Shown here: positions 7,624 through 14,791 of the stretch, one piece after another | How the letters are laid out: each line of letters begins with the position of its first letter | Numbering within the stretch: the stretch's first letter is position 1 | From: Thermoplasmata archaeon | GTDB taxonomy: Archaea > Thermoplasmatota > Thermoplasmata > RBG-16-68-12 | Direction of reading: 5' to 3' | NCBI GenBank assembly: GCA_013329855.1 | Contig: DUJI01000136.1 | Span: forward strand, 1 to 18,172 | DNA: 18,172 bases | Notes under the pieces: model-generated | The model's input: the letters and a program-made list of their open reading frames with translations, nothing else | What the model was told of the DNA's origin: nothing | The model's database searches: none | Position numbers and translations under genes: made by a program

Positions 7624-8288
7624 GCACCTTCGCCTACATGAGGGTCCTGGAATCCGCGCCCGACCGGTACGACCGGGGCATCCGCATCCTCTCGCGCGGA
7701 CGGATCGACGAGGTATACTCGAGGATCGCCGACCTGGTCGCCGCGCCCGGGCGTCGGGTCCTCGACATCGGCTGCGGCACGGGTGGGGTGTCGATCGCGT
7801 GTGCCGCTCGGGGCGCCGACGTGGTCGGAATTGACCGGAGTCCGGGCATGCTGGAGGTGGCGAAGGCCAAGGCGAAACGCCCTCTCCCCGGACGCGTGGA
7901 ATGGCTGGAACTGGGGGCTGCCGAGGTGGGAGACCGGTTGGCCGAAGGTTCTCTCGACGCGGCGGTGGCCTGCCTGAGCTTCAGCGAGTTCTCCGAGGAG
8001 GAGCAAGCCTACGTACTCGAGGTCGTCCGGAGTCGCCTTCGCCCGGGCGGCGTCCTTGTCATCGCCGACGAGGTTGTCCCGCGGCCCCGGCTCCGCCGGA
8101 TCGCGTACCGCCTCCGGCGCGCCCTGGTCGCGGCTATCACCTACGTCCTGACCCAGGCGCGGACCCGCCCTCTGAAGGATCCGACGTCTCTCGTCGCGCG
8201 AGCCGGGTTCGTGGACATCGAATCCGTGCGGCTGTGGTCGGGGAGCTTCGTCATCCTGCGCGCCCTTCGTGGGAGGGATGACGGATGA
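7620..8288 (+). CDS. Class I SAM methyltransferase, CpaM-like (corrinoid-protein-associated)
   Basis: 222 residues from TTG 7620, overlapping the tetR stop by 4 nt. A Rossmann methyltransferase core is clear: motif I VLDIGCGTG (47-55), motif II VVGIDRSPGML (68-78) and RLRPGGVLVIADEV as the post-IV strand. The N-terminus, MRVLESAPDRYDRGIRIL followed by GRIDEVY, matches what I recall of a family named CpaM, found next to HgcA-related corrinoid proteins; that recollection could not be checked here. The next gene, an HgcA/HgcB-like fusion, begins with ATG 4 nt inside this stop (ATGA, 8285-8288), so stoichiometric expression and joint action are likely. It may methylate the corrinoid or a downstream acceptor; which one cannot be told from sequence. 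The middle of the C-terminal part (ALVAAITYVL) is hydrophobic and might touch the membrane partner. Confidence 0.85.
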   Translation: MSTFAYMRVLESAPDRYDRGIRILSRGRIDEVYSRIADLVAAPGRRVLDIGCGTGGVSIACAARGADVVGIDRSPGMLEVAKAKAKRPLPGRVEWLELGAAEVGDRLAEGSLDAAVACLSFSEFSEEEQAYVLEVVRSRLRPGGVLVIADEVVPRPRLRRIAYRLRRALVAAITYVLTQARTRPLKDPTSLVARAGFVDIESVRLWSGSFVILRALRGRDDG

Positions 8289-9421
8289 CCGTCCGCGAGG
8301 GTCTGAACCGCGCGTTCGACCTGTTCCTCCGGATGCTCCCTCATGCCGGCCCGACCGGGCTCATCGCGGTCGGCTCTCCGGGCCGGGGCTCGCCCGTCCT
8401 CGTCACAGGCAACTACACCCTCACGCTACGGCGGATGCGGCAGGCGCTCGCGGGGCGGGACGCCTGGATTCTCTCCGCGGACAGCAAGGGGATCAACGTC
8501 TGGTGCGCGGCGACGGGGGGTCACCTGACCCACCACGACGTCATCTCCGTGATCCGGACGTCTCACCTGGACGCCCGCGTCGACCATCGGGAGCTCATCC
8601 TGCCGCAGCTCGCAGCGACGGGCGTCGAGGGCAAGAAGATCACCGAGGCGACGGGCTGGTCCGCGAAGTGGGGACCCGTCCGCCTGGAGGATCTCCCTGC
8701 GTTCCTCGACCGGGGGCAGCGGGTGACCCGCGAGCAGCGGCGGGTCCCCTTCCCGCTCCGGGACCGCATGGAGATGGCCCTCATGTGGGGGTTCCCGATG
8801 CTCCTCGTCGGGGTTCCTCTCTTTGTCCTGCTCGGAGGCCCGGCCGTCGGTCTCGCGGTCGGCCTCGCGATCGGTGCCATGGTGACGAGTCTCTTCGCCG
8901 CCCTCCCGCGGGTGAAGGTCATCGGGCGCGTCCGCTGGGCAACCTTCGCCCTGTGGGCCCTAGGCGGGTTCGGACTCGGCGCCGGAGTCCTGTGGGCCTT
9001 GGGGAGCGCCATGGCGGGCAGCTTGTCCCTCGTTGGTCTGGGATCCGCGATTGCGATGGCCATCCTGGGCGTCGACCTCGCGGGGACGACGCCGTGGTAC
9101 GGCAGCTACATCAACACGTTCCGGAACGAGGCCCGCATCGAACTCGTGGAGGAACGCTGCACGGGCTCCGCGACATGCGTGCTCGTGTGTCCACGGGATG
9201 TGCTCCTGATGAACGGGCCTGCGCGGAAGGTCGACATCGTGCGGCCCGCCGACTGCATCCAATGCGGGGCGTGCATCGTCCAGTGTCCGCAGGACGCGTT
9301 GCGATTCCGGTACCAGGACGACCGCGTCGTGGAGGCGGCGACGATCCGGAGCACGAGGATGAACCTGCTCGGCCGGCGCACGGTCCCGGTCGGCGACCAT
9401 CGGGTCCAGGGCCGCCCGTGA
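8285..9421 (+). CDS. HgcA-like corrinoid protein fused to HgcB-like ferredoxin
   Basis: 378 residues in three parts. Residues 1-145 match the HgcA/CdhD-type corrinoid-binding domain: SPVLVTGNYTLTLRRMR, DAWILSADSKGINVWCAATGG (59-79, cap-helix Cys74), LILPQLAATGV and WGPVRLEDLPAFL. Residues 154-257 form four hydrophobic helices, as in HgcA. Residues 278-335 are a two-cluster ferredoxin domain like HgcB, with C282, C288, C292, C314, C317, C320 and C324. Oddities: the HgcA motif usually reads NVWCAAGKG; the second cysteine of the first cluster is Ser285 (CTGSATC); and there is no C-terminal cysteine pair, which true HgcB has for Hg(II). HgcA moves a methyl group from corrinoid to mercury while HgcB reduces the corrinoid. 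Here both would sit in one membrane protein, but the acceptor is probably not mercury. Fused HgcAB-like proteins are known from Thermococci. Confidence 0.88.
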   Translation: MTVREGLNRAFDLFLRMLPHAGPTGLIAVGSPGRGSPVLVTGNYTLTLRRMRQALAGRDAWILSADSKGINVWCAATGGHLTHHDVISVIRTSHLDARVDHRELILPQLAATGVEGKKITEATGWSAKWGPVRLEDLPAFLDRGQRVTREQRRVPFPLRDRMEMALMWGFPMLLVGVPLFVLLGGPAVGLAVGLAIGAMVTSLFAALPRVKVIGRVRWATFALWALGGFGLGAGVLWALGSAMAGSLSLVGLGSAIAMAILGVDLAGTTPWYGSYINTFRNEARIELVEERCTGSATCVLVCPRDVLLMNGPARKVDIVRPADCIQCGACIVQCPQDALRFRYQDDRVVEAATIRSTRMNLLGRRTVPVGDHRVQGRP

Positions 9422-9461
9422 GCGTCTCCCCCGCACGTCCGGGGTACCCTGCGTCCTCGCC

Positions 9462-11867
9462 TCAGGCGAGGACCTCGACCCGTGACTCCTGGTTCGGGGT
9501 CATCGTCACCAGGAGGCGACTCGGGAAGCGATCCGCGACCTCGGCCAGGTGCGTGATCAGGATGACCTTCTCGAAGAACTCCCCCATGCGGAAGAGCTTC
9601 TGCACGAAAAGCCCTCGAGAGACCTCCGTGTCCAGGGACCCGAGGTCGCCTTCGTCGATGAACAGGGTCTTCATGCGGCCGAAGGTCCGCCCCATCTGCG
9701 GAAGGGAAGCGAGCTCCCGCGCGATGGCGAACCGCAGGGCCGCGTTGATCTGTGTCTTCTCGCCCCCGCTGAACTCGCCCACGTCGTGCCAGAGGCTGTC
9801 CACGCCCTGCACCTGGATCCGGATGCCGTGGCCGCGTCCCTCCTCGTACGTCTCCAGCTTGATCCGGCTGAAGCGGCCGTCCGTGAGCTCCGCGAGGTTC
9901 TTGGACGCCTCGATCTCCAGTTCCGGCAGGAGCTGGTCGATCGCGTACATGACGACGCCCCGGTTGTGGAAGACGCGGCTCACAAGGACATCGGCGATCT
10001 CTGCGCGGATCCGGAGTTCATCCCGCTGGCGTTCCGCCTCCTTCAGCTTGGCTGCGTCGCTCTCGAGTGCGGAGACCTGAGCCTGGAGCTGCTTGGCCTG
10101 GCCCTCCAGCGTGTGGAAGGAGCGCCGCTCCCCATCCAGGGCGGCTCGGAGTTCCTCCAGCCCCCGCTTGGCCTCCTGGTACGCCGTCTCCTGGATCTCC
10201 AGACGGCCCGTCTCCTTCTCCAGCGACGCGAGTTCCGACTCCAGGGCCGTGACCTGTCCGTCCAGGTCCGCCAGGAGCGCCGTGGTATCCCCCCGCTCTC
10301 GGATGCGCGCACCGAGCTCGTCCGCTTTCCGGCGCTGGGCCGTCTTGGCCTGGACGCCGCGAGCCACGTCGTCCAGATGCCGCCGGTCTCGTTCCGTGAA
10401 TGGATTCGCATCGAGTTCTCGCAGGGCGACGATCTTCGCGTCATCCAAGGGGCGGAGCGTCTCGTGGCTCTCGTCGGTCTCCCGTTTGAGGTCGCTCCGG
10501 AGTTCCTCGATCTGCTTCTGGAGCTCCGTGAGGACGAAGGAATCCTGGTTGATCGAGCCGACCTTCTCTCGGACGTGGGTCAGGGCCTTCTCCGTGCGGG
10601 TCTGCTCCCCCCGGAGGCTGCTCATGAGATCGGGACGCTCCGCGAGCCATTCCAACTCACGCTCGATTCGGGCGATCCGCTCCTCGAGACGGCCCTCGTC
10701 GCGGAGGAGGTTGAACGCTCCGTCCCGGTCCAGTTGGGTGTCCAAGACGGCGATCTTTCGGTGGACCGCGTCGATCTTGTCCTTGATCAGGTCGCGCCGT
10801 CGCTCGTGGTCCTTCTTGGCCTGGTCGAACAGACGCTCGGCGGATTCGGCGGCGAGCCGCGCTCGCTCGTGCGCCTGCTGGCGGCCCCTCAGGAGTTCCA
10901 GCTCTTCCCGGAGCGGTTCCAAGTCGGCCACGTCCTTCTCGAGACCCTTGCGCTGGTGCTCGAGGTCAGCCGTCTCTTTCCCGCGGTCCCGGGTTTCCTC
11001 GATGCGCCCGTGCAGCTCGCCGAGGCGCTGCCTTCGGTCCTCCAGGGCCGCTCCCGAGCGGACCCATGCCTCGTGGTCCGCCTCCCGGACCCGCAACCCC
11101 TGCTCCGCATCGTGCAGCTTCGATTCGAGGGCCGCGAGTTCGAGGCTCCCCGCGGCCAATCCCTTGCGCGCGGTCTCCAGCTCTGTCCGTGCGGGCGGAA
11201 GCCTCTGAAGGGCTTCCGTGCGCGCGGCGATGTCCGCTTCCTGGGCCCGGCGGTCCGACTGGAGCGACGCCTGCTGGTCCTTGGCCTTCTGGAGGGCCTT
11301 CTCGAACACCTCAAGGCGGAACAGCTTCTGGAACACGGCGAGCCGGTCCGCCCCTCGCGCGGATCCGAGCTCCTTCATCTCCTCCTGCCGCACGAACGTG
11401 GAGTTGCGGAACCCGACGTAGTCGAGGCCGACGACGTCCTGGAGGGTCTGTTCCTTCTCGCGGATCGTTCCCGAGATGGCCTCCCCGTCGCAGCTCAGCT
11501 CGAGGTAGGAGTCCTTCTTCGACGTGAACCCCCGGCGCACCTCCCAGCGGCTGTCCCCCTGGCGGAAGGCCACGCGGACGTAGCCTCCGGGTCGGCAGAC
11601 GTCGGATTGTTTCACGGACTGGATGTCCGTGCGCGTCGTGGAACCGTACAGGGCGAACGTGATCGCGTCCAGGATGGACGACTTGCCGGCCCCGGTCCGG
11701 CCCGTGATGACCGTGAACTTCTCCGGGAAGCGGAGGGGTGGATCTGTCTTCTCCACGTAGCGCATGAAGCCCCGCATCTCGATCTCGTCGAGGACGAACC
11801 CCTCGGCGCCCGCGTTCGGCTCGAAGGAGGGAGCCGCCTCCGCGTCAATCTCCTCGGAGCCTTTCAC
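9462..11867 (-). CDS. rad50: Rad50 ATPase of the Mre11-Rad50 complex, without zinc hook
   Basis: 801 residues from GTG 11867, overlapping the mre11 stop by 4 nt. After a 25-residue N-terminal extension come the Rad50 ATPase motifs: Walker A GRTGAGKS (56-63), the Q-loop region near FVRQEEM, the ABC signature FSGGEK (699-704), Walker B TLFIDEGD (734-741) and switch His773. Between them lies a long heptad-rich coiled coil (about 190-640). Rad50 dimers tether DNA ends and drive Mre11; the coil apex normally carries a CxxC zinc hook. The only cysteines here are C91 and C126, both in the head domain, so no hook exists. The segment ALRELDANPFTERDRRHLDD (481-500) resembles the flank of a hook whose cysteines were replaced. 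The gene converges on the HgcAB-like gene with 40 nt between stops. Confidence 0.95.
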   Translation of the reverse strand: MKGSEEIDAEAAPSFEPNAGAEGFVLDEIEMRGFMRYVEKTDPPLRFPEKFTVITGRTGAGKSSILDAITFALYGSTTRTDIQSVKQSDVCRPGGYVRVAFRQGDSRWEVRRGFTSKKDSYLELSCDGEAISGTIREKEQTLQDVVGLDYVGFRNSTFVRQEEMKELGSARGADRLAVFQKLFRLEVFEKALQKAKDQQASLQSDRRAQEADIAARTEALQRLPPARTELETARKGLAAGSLELAALESKLHDAEQGLRVREADHEAWVRSGAALEDRRQRLGELHGRIEETRDRGKETADLEHQRKGLEKDVADLEPLREELELLRGRQQAHERARLAAESAERLFDQAKKDHERRRDLIKDKIDAVHRKIAVLDTQLDRDGAFNLLRDEGRLEERIARIERELEWLAERPDLMSSLRGEQTRTEKALTHVREKVGSINQDSFVLTELQKQIEELRSDLKRETDESHETLRPLDDAKIVALRELDANPFTERDRRHLDDVARGVQAKTAQRRKADELGARIRERGDTTALLADLDGQVTALESELASLEKETGRLEIQETAYQEAKRGLEELRAALDGERRSFHTLEGQAKQLQAQVSALESDAAKLKEAERQRDELRIRAEIADVLVSRVFHNRGVVMYAIDQLLPELEIEASKNLAELTDGRFSRIKLETYEEGRGHGIRIQVQGVDSLWHDVGEFSGGEKTQINAALRFAIARELASLPQMGRTFGRMKTLFIDEGDLGSLDTEVSRGLFVQKLFRMGEFFEKVILITHLAEVADRFPSRLLVTMTPNQESRVEVLA

Positions 11868-13054
11868 GTGAGCGCCTCCCGGAGCAGGCGCTGGGCCTCC
11901 GCCTTGATTGCGTCCTTCCGCGGGTGGCCCTCGAAGTTGCGATCCACGTACTCCGCGAGCAGCCGAGTCGGGTCCATGGTGAACTCGTCCGTCGTGATCC
12001 GCGGGCGTTCCGTGGATGTCAGTCGGAGTTCGCAGTGGAAGGCGTCCCGGAGGCGCTCGCTCAGCTTGCGCTCGTCCAGCGAGGCTCGCAACGCGTCGGG
12101 GAGACGGAGTTCGACCCGGATCAGCTTCCCCGCGGTGTCCTTGGGCAACGCCTCGAGGACGCGGCGGGTGGCGTCCTCGCCCATGCCCACGGTGACCTCG
12201 ACCTTCTCCATGGGCCGTGCGGGCAGTTCGACGAAGGACCAGGTCCCGTCCGCGCGGACGGCCACGAACCCCTTCGGGTCCAGGCGTTCCCCCCAGTCGA
12301 TCCGCTCGGGCGCTCCCGTGTACACGACCTTGTCGAAGAGGGTCTGGTGCAGGTGGATGTGGCCGAAGACCGCCAGGCTCACGGATGCGGGCAGCATGTC
12401 CCGGGTGAACGTGAAGTCATGGGGCACGACCTCGGGCGGCGTGGTGCTCGCGTAGCGTACGCCCTGCATTTCGAAGTGCCCGAAGAGGATGCGGAGGTCC
12501 GCGCCTTTGAGGTCGTCAGCCCGGTTCTGGATCCAGCTCTTCCAGACGCGCCGCGCGGCCTCGTAGGCCTCCTCGCGCGGGATCTCCTTCCCGAGCTTCT
12601 CCCGGATCTGCTCGACGATCTCCTCGGGATGGAGGTACGGGAGCAGGATGAAACCGACCTTCCGTCCGCCAATCGTGCGCGTCTCCGCCTTGGGATCTCG
12701 GAAGATCCGCACGTGGGCGTATCCGCGGAAGTCGTCCAGGGAGGTGGACCGCGCAGCACGCCGCGGCTGGTCGTGGTTGCCCGCGAGGATCCAGACCTCG
12801 ATCCCCGCCTTCCCGAGCGGCTCGATCACGTCGCGCCGGACGAGCTCGCGGAAGACGGGGGCCACGTGGGTCCGGTCGAAGAGGTCCCCGAGGATGCAGA
12901 AGAGGGATGCCTGGTGCTCCATGGCCCATTGGGCCGCCTTCGCGAAGTTGCCGTGGAGATCCAGAGCGCGCTCCGAGATGCCCGTCTCCGGGTCGATGCG
13001 GAAGTCGAAGGTGAGCCCCTCGTGGACATCACCTACGCAGACGATCTCATGCAT
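11864..13054 (-). CDS. mre11: Mre11 nuclease
   Basis: 396 residues. Mre11 is the Mn-dependent endo- and exonuclease subunit that trims DNA ends for homologous recombination. All phosphodiesterase motifs are intact: GDVHEG (8-13, D9 and H11), GDLFDR (56-61, D57), GNHDQ (92-96, N93 and H94), GHFE (192-195, H193) and GHIHLH (231-236, H232 and H234). The C-terminal part (about 280-396) would be the capping domain and the Rad50-binding helices. A TATA box at 13082-13090 lies some 31 nt before the ATG, giving a leader of only a few bases. The 3' end overlaps the rad50 GTG by 4 nt, indicating translational coupling. Confidence 0.96.
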   Translation of the reverse strand: MHEIVCVGDVHEGLTFDFRIDPETGISERALDLHGNFAKAAQWAMEHQASLFCILGDLFDRTHVAPVFRELVRRDVIEPLGKAGIEVWILAGNHDQPRRAARSTSLDDFRGYAHVRIFRDPKAETRTIGGRKVGFILLPYLHPEEIVEQIREKLGKEIPREEAYEAARRVWKSWIQNRADDLKGADLRILFGHFEMQGVRYASTTPPEVVPHDFTFTRDMLPASVSLAVFGHIHLHQTLFDKVVYTGAPERIDWGERLDPKGFVAVRADGTWSFVELPARPMEKVEVTVGMGEDATRRVLEALPKDTAGKLIRVELRLPDALRASLDERKLSERLRDAFHCELRLTSTERPRITTDEFTMDPTRLLAEYVDRNFEGHPRKDAIKAEAQRLLREALT

Positions 13055-13081
13055 CCTAGTCTACCGCAGGGCGAGGAGCCT

Positions 13082-13090
13082 ACTTATACC
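13082..13090 (-). promoter_or_regulatory. TATA box of mre11-rad50
   Basis: Minus-strand GGTATAAGT, centred about 31 nt before ATG 13054. The predicted start near 13059 leaves a nearly leaderless mRNA with no ribosome-binding site. Confidence 0.6.
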
Positions 13091-13131
13091 CGTTTTCCGG
13101 GGTCCCCCGAAAGTGGTGATCCTCCTCGGGG

Positions 13132-13695
13132 TCACGCGGGGGCGGACGGGGTCGGAGGGATTCGTCGAGCGAGGGCGCCGAGAGCCACCGCGATGAGGGA
13201 GAGGATCATCCCTGTCTCCACGACGAGGCTGCCAATCTCGGCCAGGGCCGCGACCGTGGGCAGGACTTGGCCGATGTTGCTCAGGTCCGCGGGCCCATAC
13301 ATGGACGGCGCGTAGACGAACCCGGCGAGGTCTCCGGCCGCCAGGAGCACGCCACCGAGCAGGATGAGGAAGGGGCCCACGCGCGTCCACCTGCGCATCC
13401 GAGGAAGGATCCGCAGGATTCCGTCGAAGATGAGGAAGAAGCCGACCTCCAGCAGGAGACTCTGCACGGCGGCCAGGGCGTACTGGCCCTGGAACAATCT
13501 GACGAGGTCCTGCAGGGAGGTCAGACCTCGCAGGTTGTAGTAACCCCATGCGAAGATGACCCCGATGAACGCCAAGCCGACGATCACCAGGATGATTCCG
13601 ACTCGGATTCCGAGGGGGATCTTCGCAGCGCGGGACAGCGACGGGGGGCCCTCGGCGCGTTCGGGACTCGGTGGAGGCACGGGCTGCGCGTTCAT
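13132..13695 (-). CDS. Four-helix membrane protein of unknown function
   Basis: 187 residues from ATG 13695; ATG 13728 in the same frame would add 11 residues but has no visible promoter spacing or ribosome-binding site. A proline-rich cytoplasmic N-terminus (PVPPPSPERAEGPP) precedes hydrophobic helices, the first being GIRVGIILVIVGLAFIGVIF, then a segment around ALAAVQSLLLEVGFFLIF, then VGPFLILLGGVLLAAGDLAG and a last one near TGMILSLIAVALGAL. Four spans, no catalytic motif, and no family I recognise. It is divergent from nep1, whose ATG is only 17 nt away, so one of the two starts may be misplaced. AGGAGG abuts the ATG, an unusually short spacing. Confidence 0.65.
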   Translation of the reverse strand: MNAQPVPPPSPERAEGPPSLSRAAKIPLGIRVGIILVIVGLAFIGVIFAWGYYNLRGLTSLQDLVRLFQGQYALAAVQSLLLEVGFFLIFDGILRILPRMRRWTRVGPFLILLGGVLLAAGDLAGFVYAPSMYGPADLSNIGQVLPTVAALAEIGSLVVETGMILSLIAVALGALARRIPPTPSAPA

Positions 13696-13712
13696 CCCTC
13701 CTATGTGGGGCC

Positions 13713-14474
13713 ATGCCGTTCCGCCCATTAGAGGATGTCGCGTGCTTGCTGGCCCGCCGCCTTGAAGGCCCGGAGCGGAATACCGACTCCGTGCTCACCC
13801 TCATCCTCGCGGACGCGGAGCTGGAACCGGTCCCGCAGGCCATCGCAGGCCATCCGGCCGTCCGCACCTCGGCGAAGCGTCGCGGGCGTTCCCCCACCAC
13901 GATGCTCCTCGACAGCAGCCTGCACCATCCCGCATTGAAGCGGTTCCCCGAGGGAGAGCGCCGCGGGCGGCCGGACATCGCCCACCTCTTCACCCTGCTG
14001 TGCCTGGACTCGGTCATCAACGGGCAGGGCCAGCTCCGGACGATCATTCACACCCGCAACGACGACGTGATCCGTCTCGCCGCGGAGACGCGGATTCCCA
14101 AGAACTACCCGCGGTTCGTCGGACTCATGGAGGACCTGTTCCAGAAGGGTGCGGTCCCCGAGGGCCAGCCCCTGATCACGCTGGAGCGCGGCGTGACCTT
14201 GGAGACGCTTCTGTCCGGATGCCCGTCGCCGCGGTGGGCGTTCGCGGAGACTGGAGAACGGGTGAACCTGTGGCCCGAACTGGCCGCGCTCGAGGGCGAC
14301 CTGACCGCCGTGGTCGGCGGCTTCCCCCACGGTGACTTCCGCAGCCCCGTGGCCCGGCTCTGCGACCGCGTCGTCTCCATCCACGAGGAGCCGCTTCGCG
14401 CCTGGACTGTCACGAGCGAGATCCTCGTGGCGTATCGCCAACGTAGCGCACCGCCTACCGCGGACCCGACGTAG
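13713..14474 (+). CDS. nep1: Nep1 (Emg1) 16S rRNA pseudouridine N1-methyltransferase
   Basis: 253 residues from ATG 13713; GTG 13791 would give 227 residues beginning LTLILADAELEPVP, which matches typical archaeal Nep1 starts and is a real alternative. Nep1 is a SPOUT-fold enzyme that N1-methylates a hypermodified pseudouridine in the 16S rRNA helix 35 loop. Diagnostic stretches are the block RGRPDIAHLFTLLCLDS, IIHTRNDDVIRL, ETRIPKNYPRFVGLMEDL, the SPOUT-knot segment VVGGFPHGDF and the C-terminal EPLRAWTVTSEILVAY, all of which align by eye with the Methanocaldococcus protein. Between the middle and the knot is an extra linker near LLSGCPSPRWAFAETGERV. It appears monocistronic; a coding remnant begins right after its stop. 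Confidence 0.93.
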   Translation: MPFRPLEDVACLLARRLEGPERNTDSVLTLILADAELEPVPQAIAGHPAVRTSAKRRGRSPTTMLLDSSLHHPALKRFPEGERRGRPDIAHLFTLLCLDSVINGQGQLRTIIHTRNDDVIRLAAETRIPKNYPRFVGLMEDLFQKGAVPEGQPLITLERGVTLETLLSGCPSPRWAFAETGERVNLWPELAALEGDLTAVVGGFPHGDFRSPVARLCDRVVSIHEEPLRAWTVTSEILVAYRQRSAPPTADPT

Positions 14475-14671
14475 GTGCGGCCGCGGCCAAGGCGGTCGTC
14501 CAAGGCGTCAAGGCGACCACGGTCTTCGCGAAGATCTCCGGCGCGCTGGCGGACCTCGCGGACGTCGCGAAGGTCACGTAGTGGGTGAACCGTCTCAAGG
14601 GCATCGGCCTCGTCAACTCGCGGTTCCTCGTCGCCGGCGCGTTCACTGCCGCCTTCGGCGCGGCTGCGTAG
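14475..14671 (+). pseudogene. Alanine-rich coding remnant with in-frame TAG
   Basis: In the frame of 14477 the sequence encodes about 34 residues (AAAAKAVVQGVKATTVFA onward), then TAG at 14579-14581, then about 29 residues (WVNRLKGIGLVNSRFLVAGAF and a short Ala-rich end) to TAG 14669-14671. Nearly every codon ends in G or C, as in the real genes around it, so it looks like former or actual coding sequence. The frame is closed upstream by a stop at 14444 and has no ATG, GTG or TTG before the first TAG, so the 5' end is missing. It is probably a gene remnant. Readthrough (pyrrolysine) is possible but has no other support. A GTG at 14585 could open a 28-residue peptide. I recognise no family. 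Confidence 0.4.
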
Positions 14672-14759
14672 GTTTGGCCAGAGATTCCTCGTTCCGCAGG
14701 ATCAAGGACATGCGGTCACCAGCGATTGCGGTCCGGACGGACGATCCCGGGTGCGCATC

Positions 14760-14767
14760 CCTTTATC
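14760..14767 (+). promoter_or_regulatory. TATA box of the FtsZ-like gene
   Basis: CCTTTATC on the plus strand, about 28 nt before GTG 14792. The predicted transcription start coincides with that GTG, so the mRNA is probably leaderless, which decides the start of the gene. Confidence 0.55.
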
Positions 14768-14791
14768 TCGTCACCTCCTGATTCGCGCTCC

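Noticed and set aside
8285..9421. Calling this a bona fide mercury methyltransferase (hgcA/hgcB)
   Set aside because: The GK of the cap-helix motif is changed, one cluster cysteine is Ser and the C-terminal cysteine pair is missing; only an HgcAB-like label is supported.
8269..10080. 603-codon plus-strand frame across the HgcAB-like gene and the end of rad50
   Set aside because: Arg/Pro/Gly-rich translation in a shifted frame of the corrinoid gene, running into antisense of rad50; no domain is visible.
9549..12455. 968-codon open frame antisense to rad50 and mre11
   Set aside because: It lies opposite two genes with complete catalytic motifs; its Leu-, Arg- and Glu-rich, motif-free translation is the mirror of GC-biased coiled-coil codons.
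14455..14671. Pyrrolysine-encoding gene
   Set aside because: One TAG in a frame without a start codon is better explained by decay; there is no pyl machinery or methylamine methyltransferase in the window.
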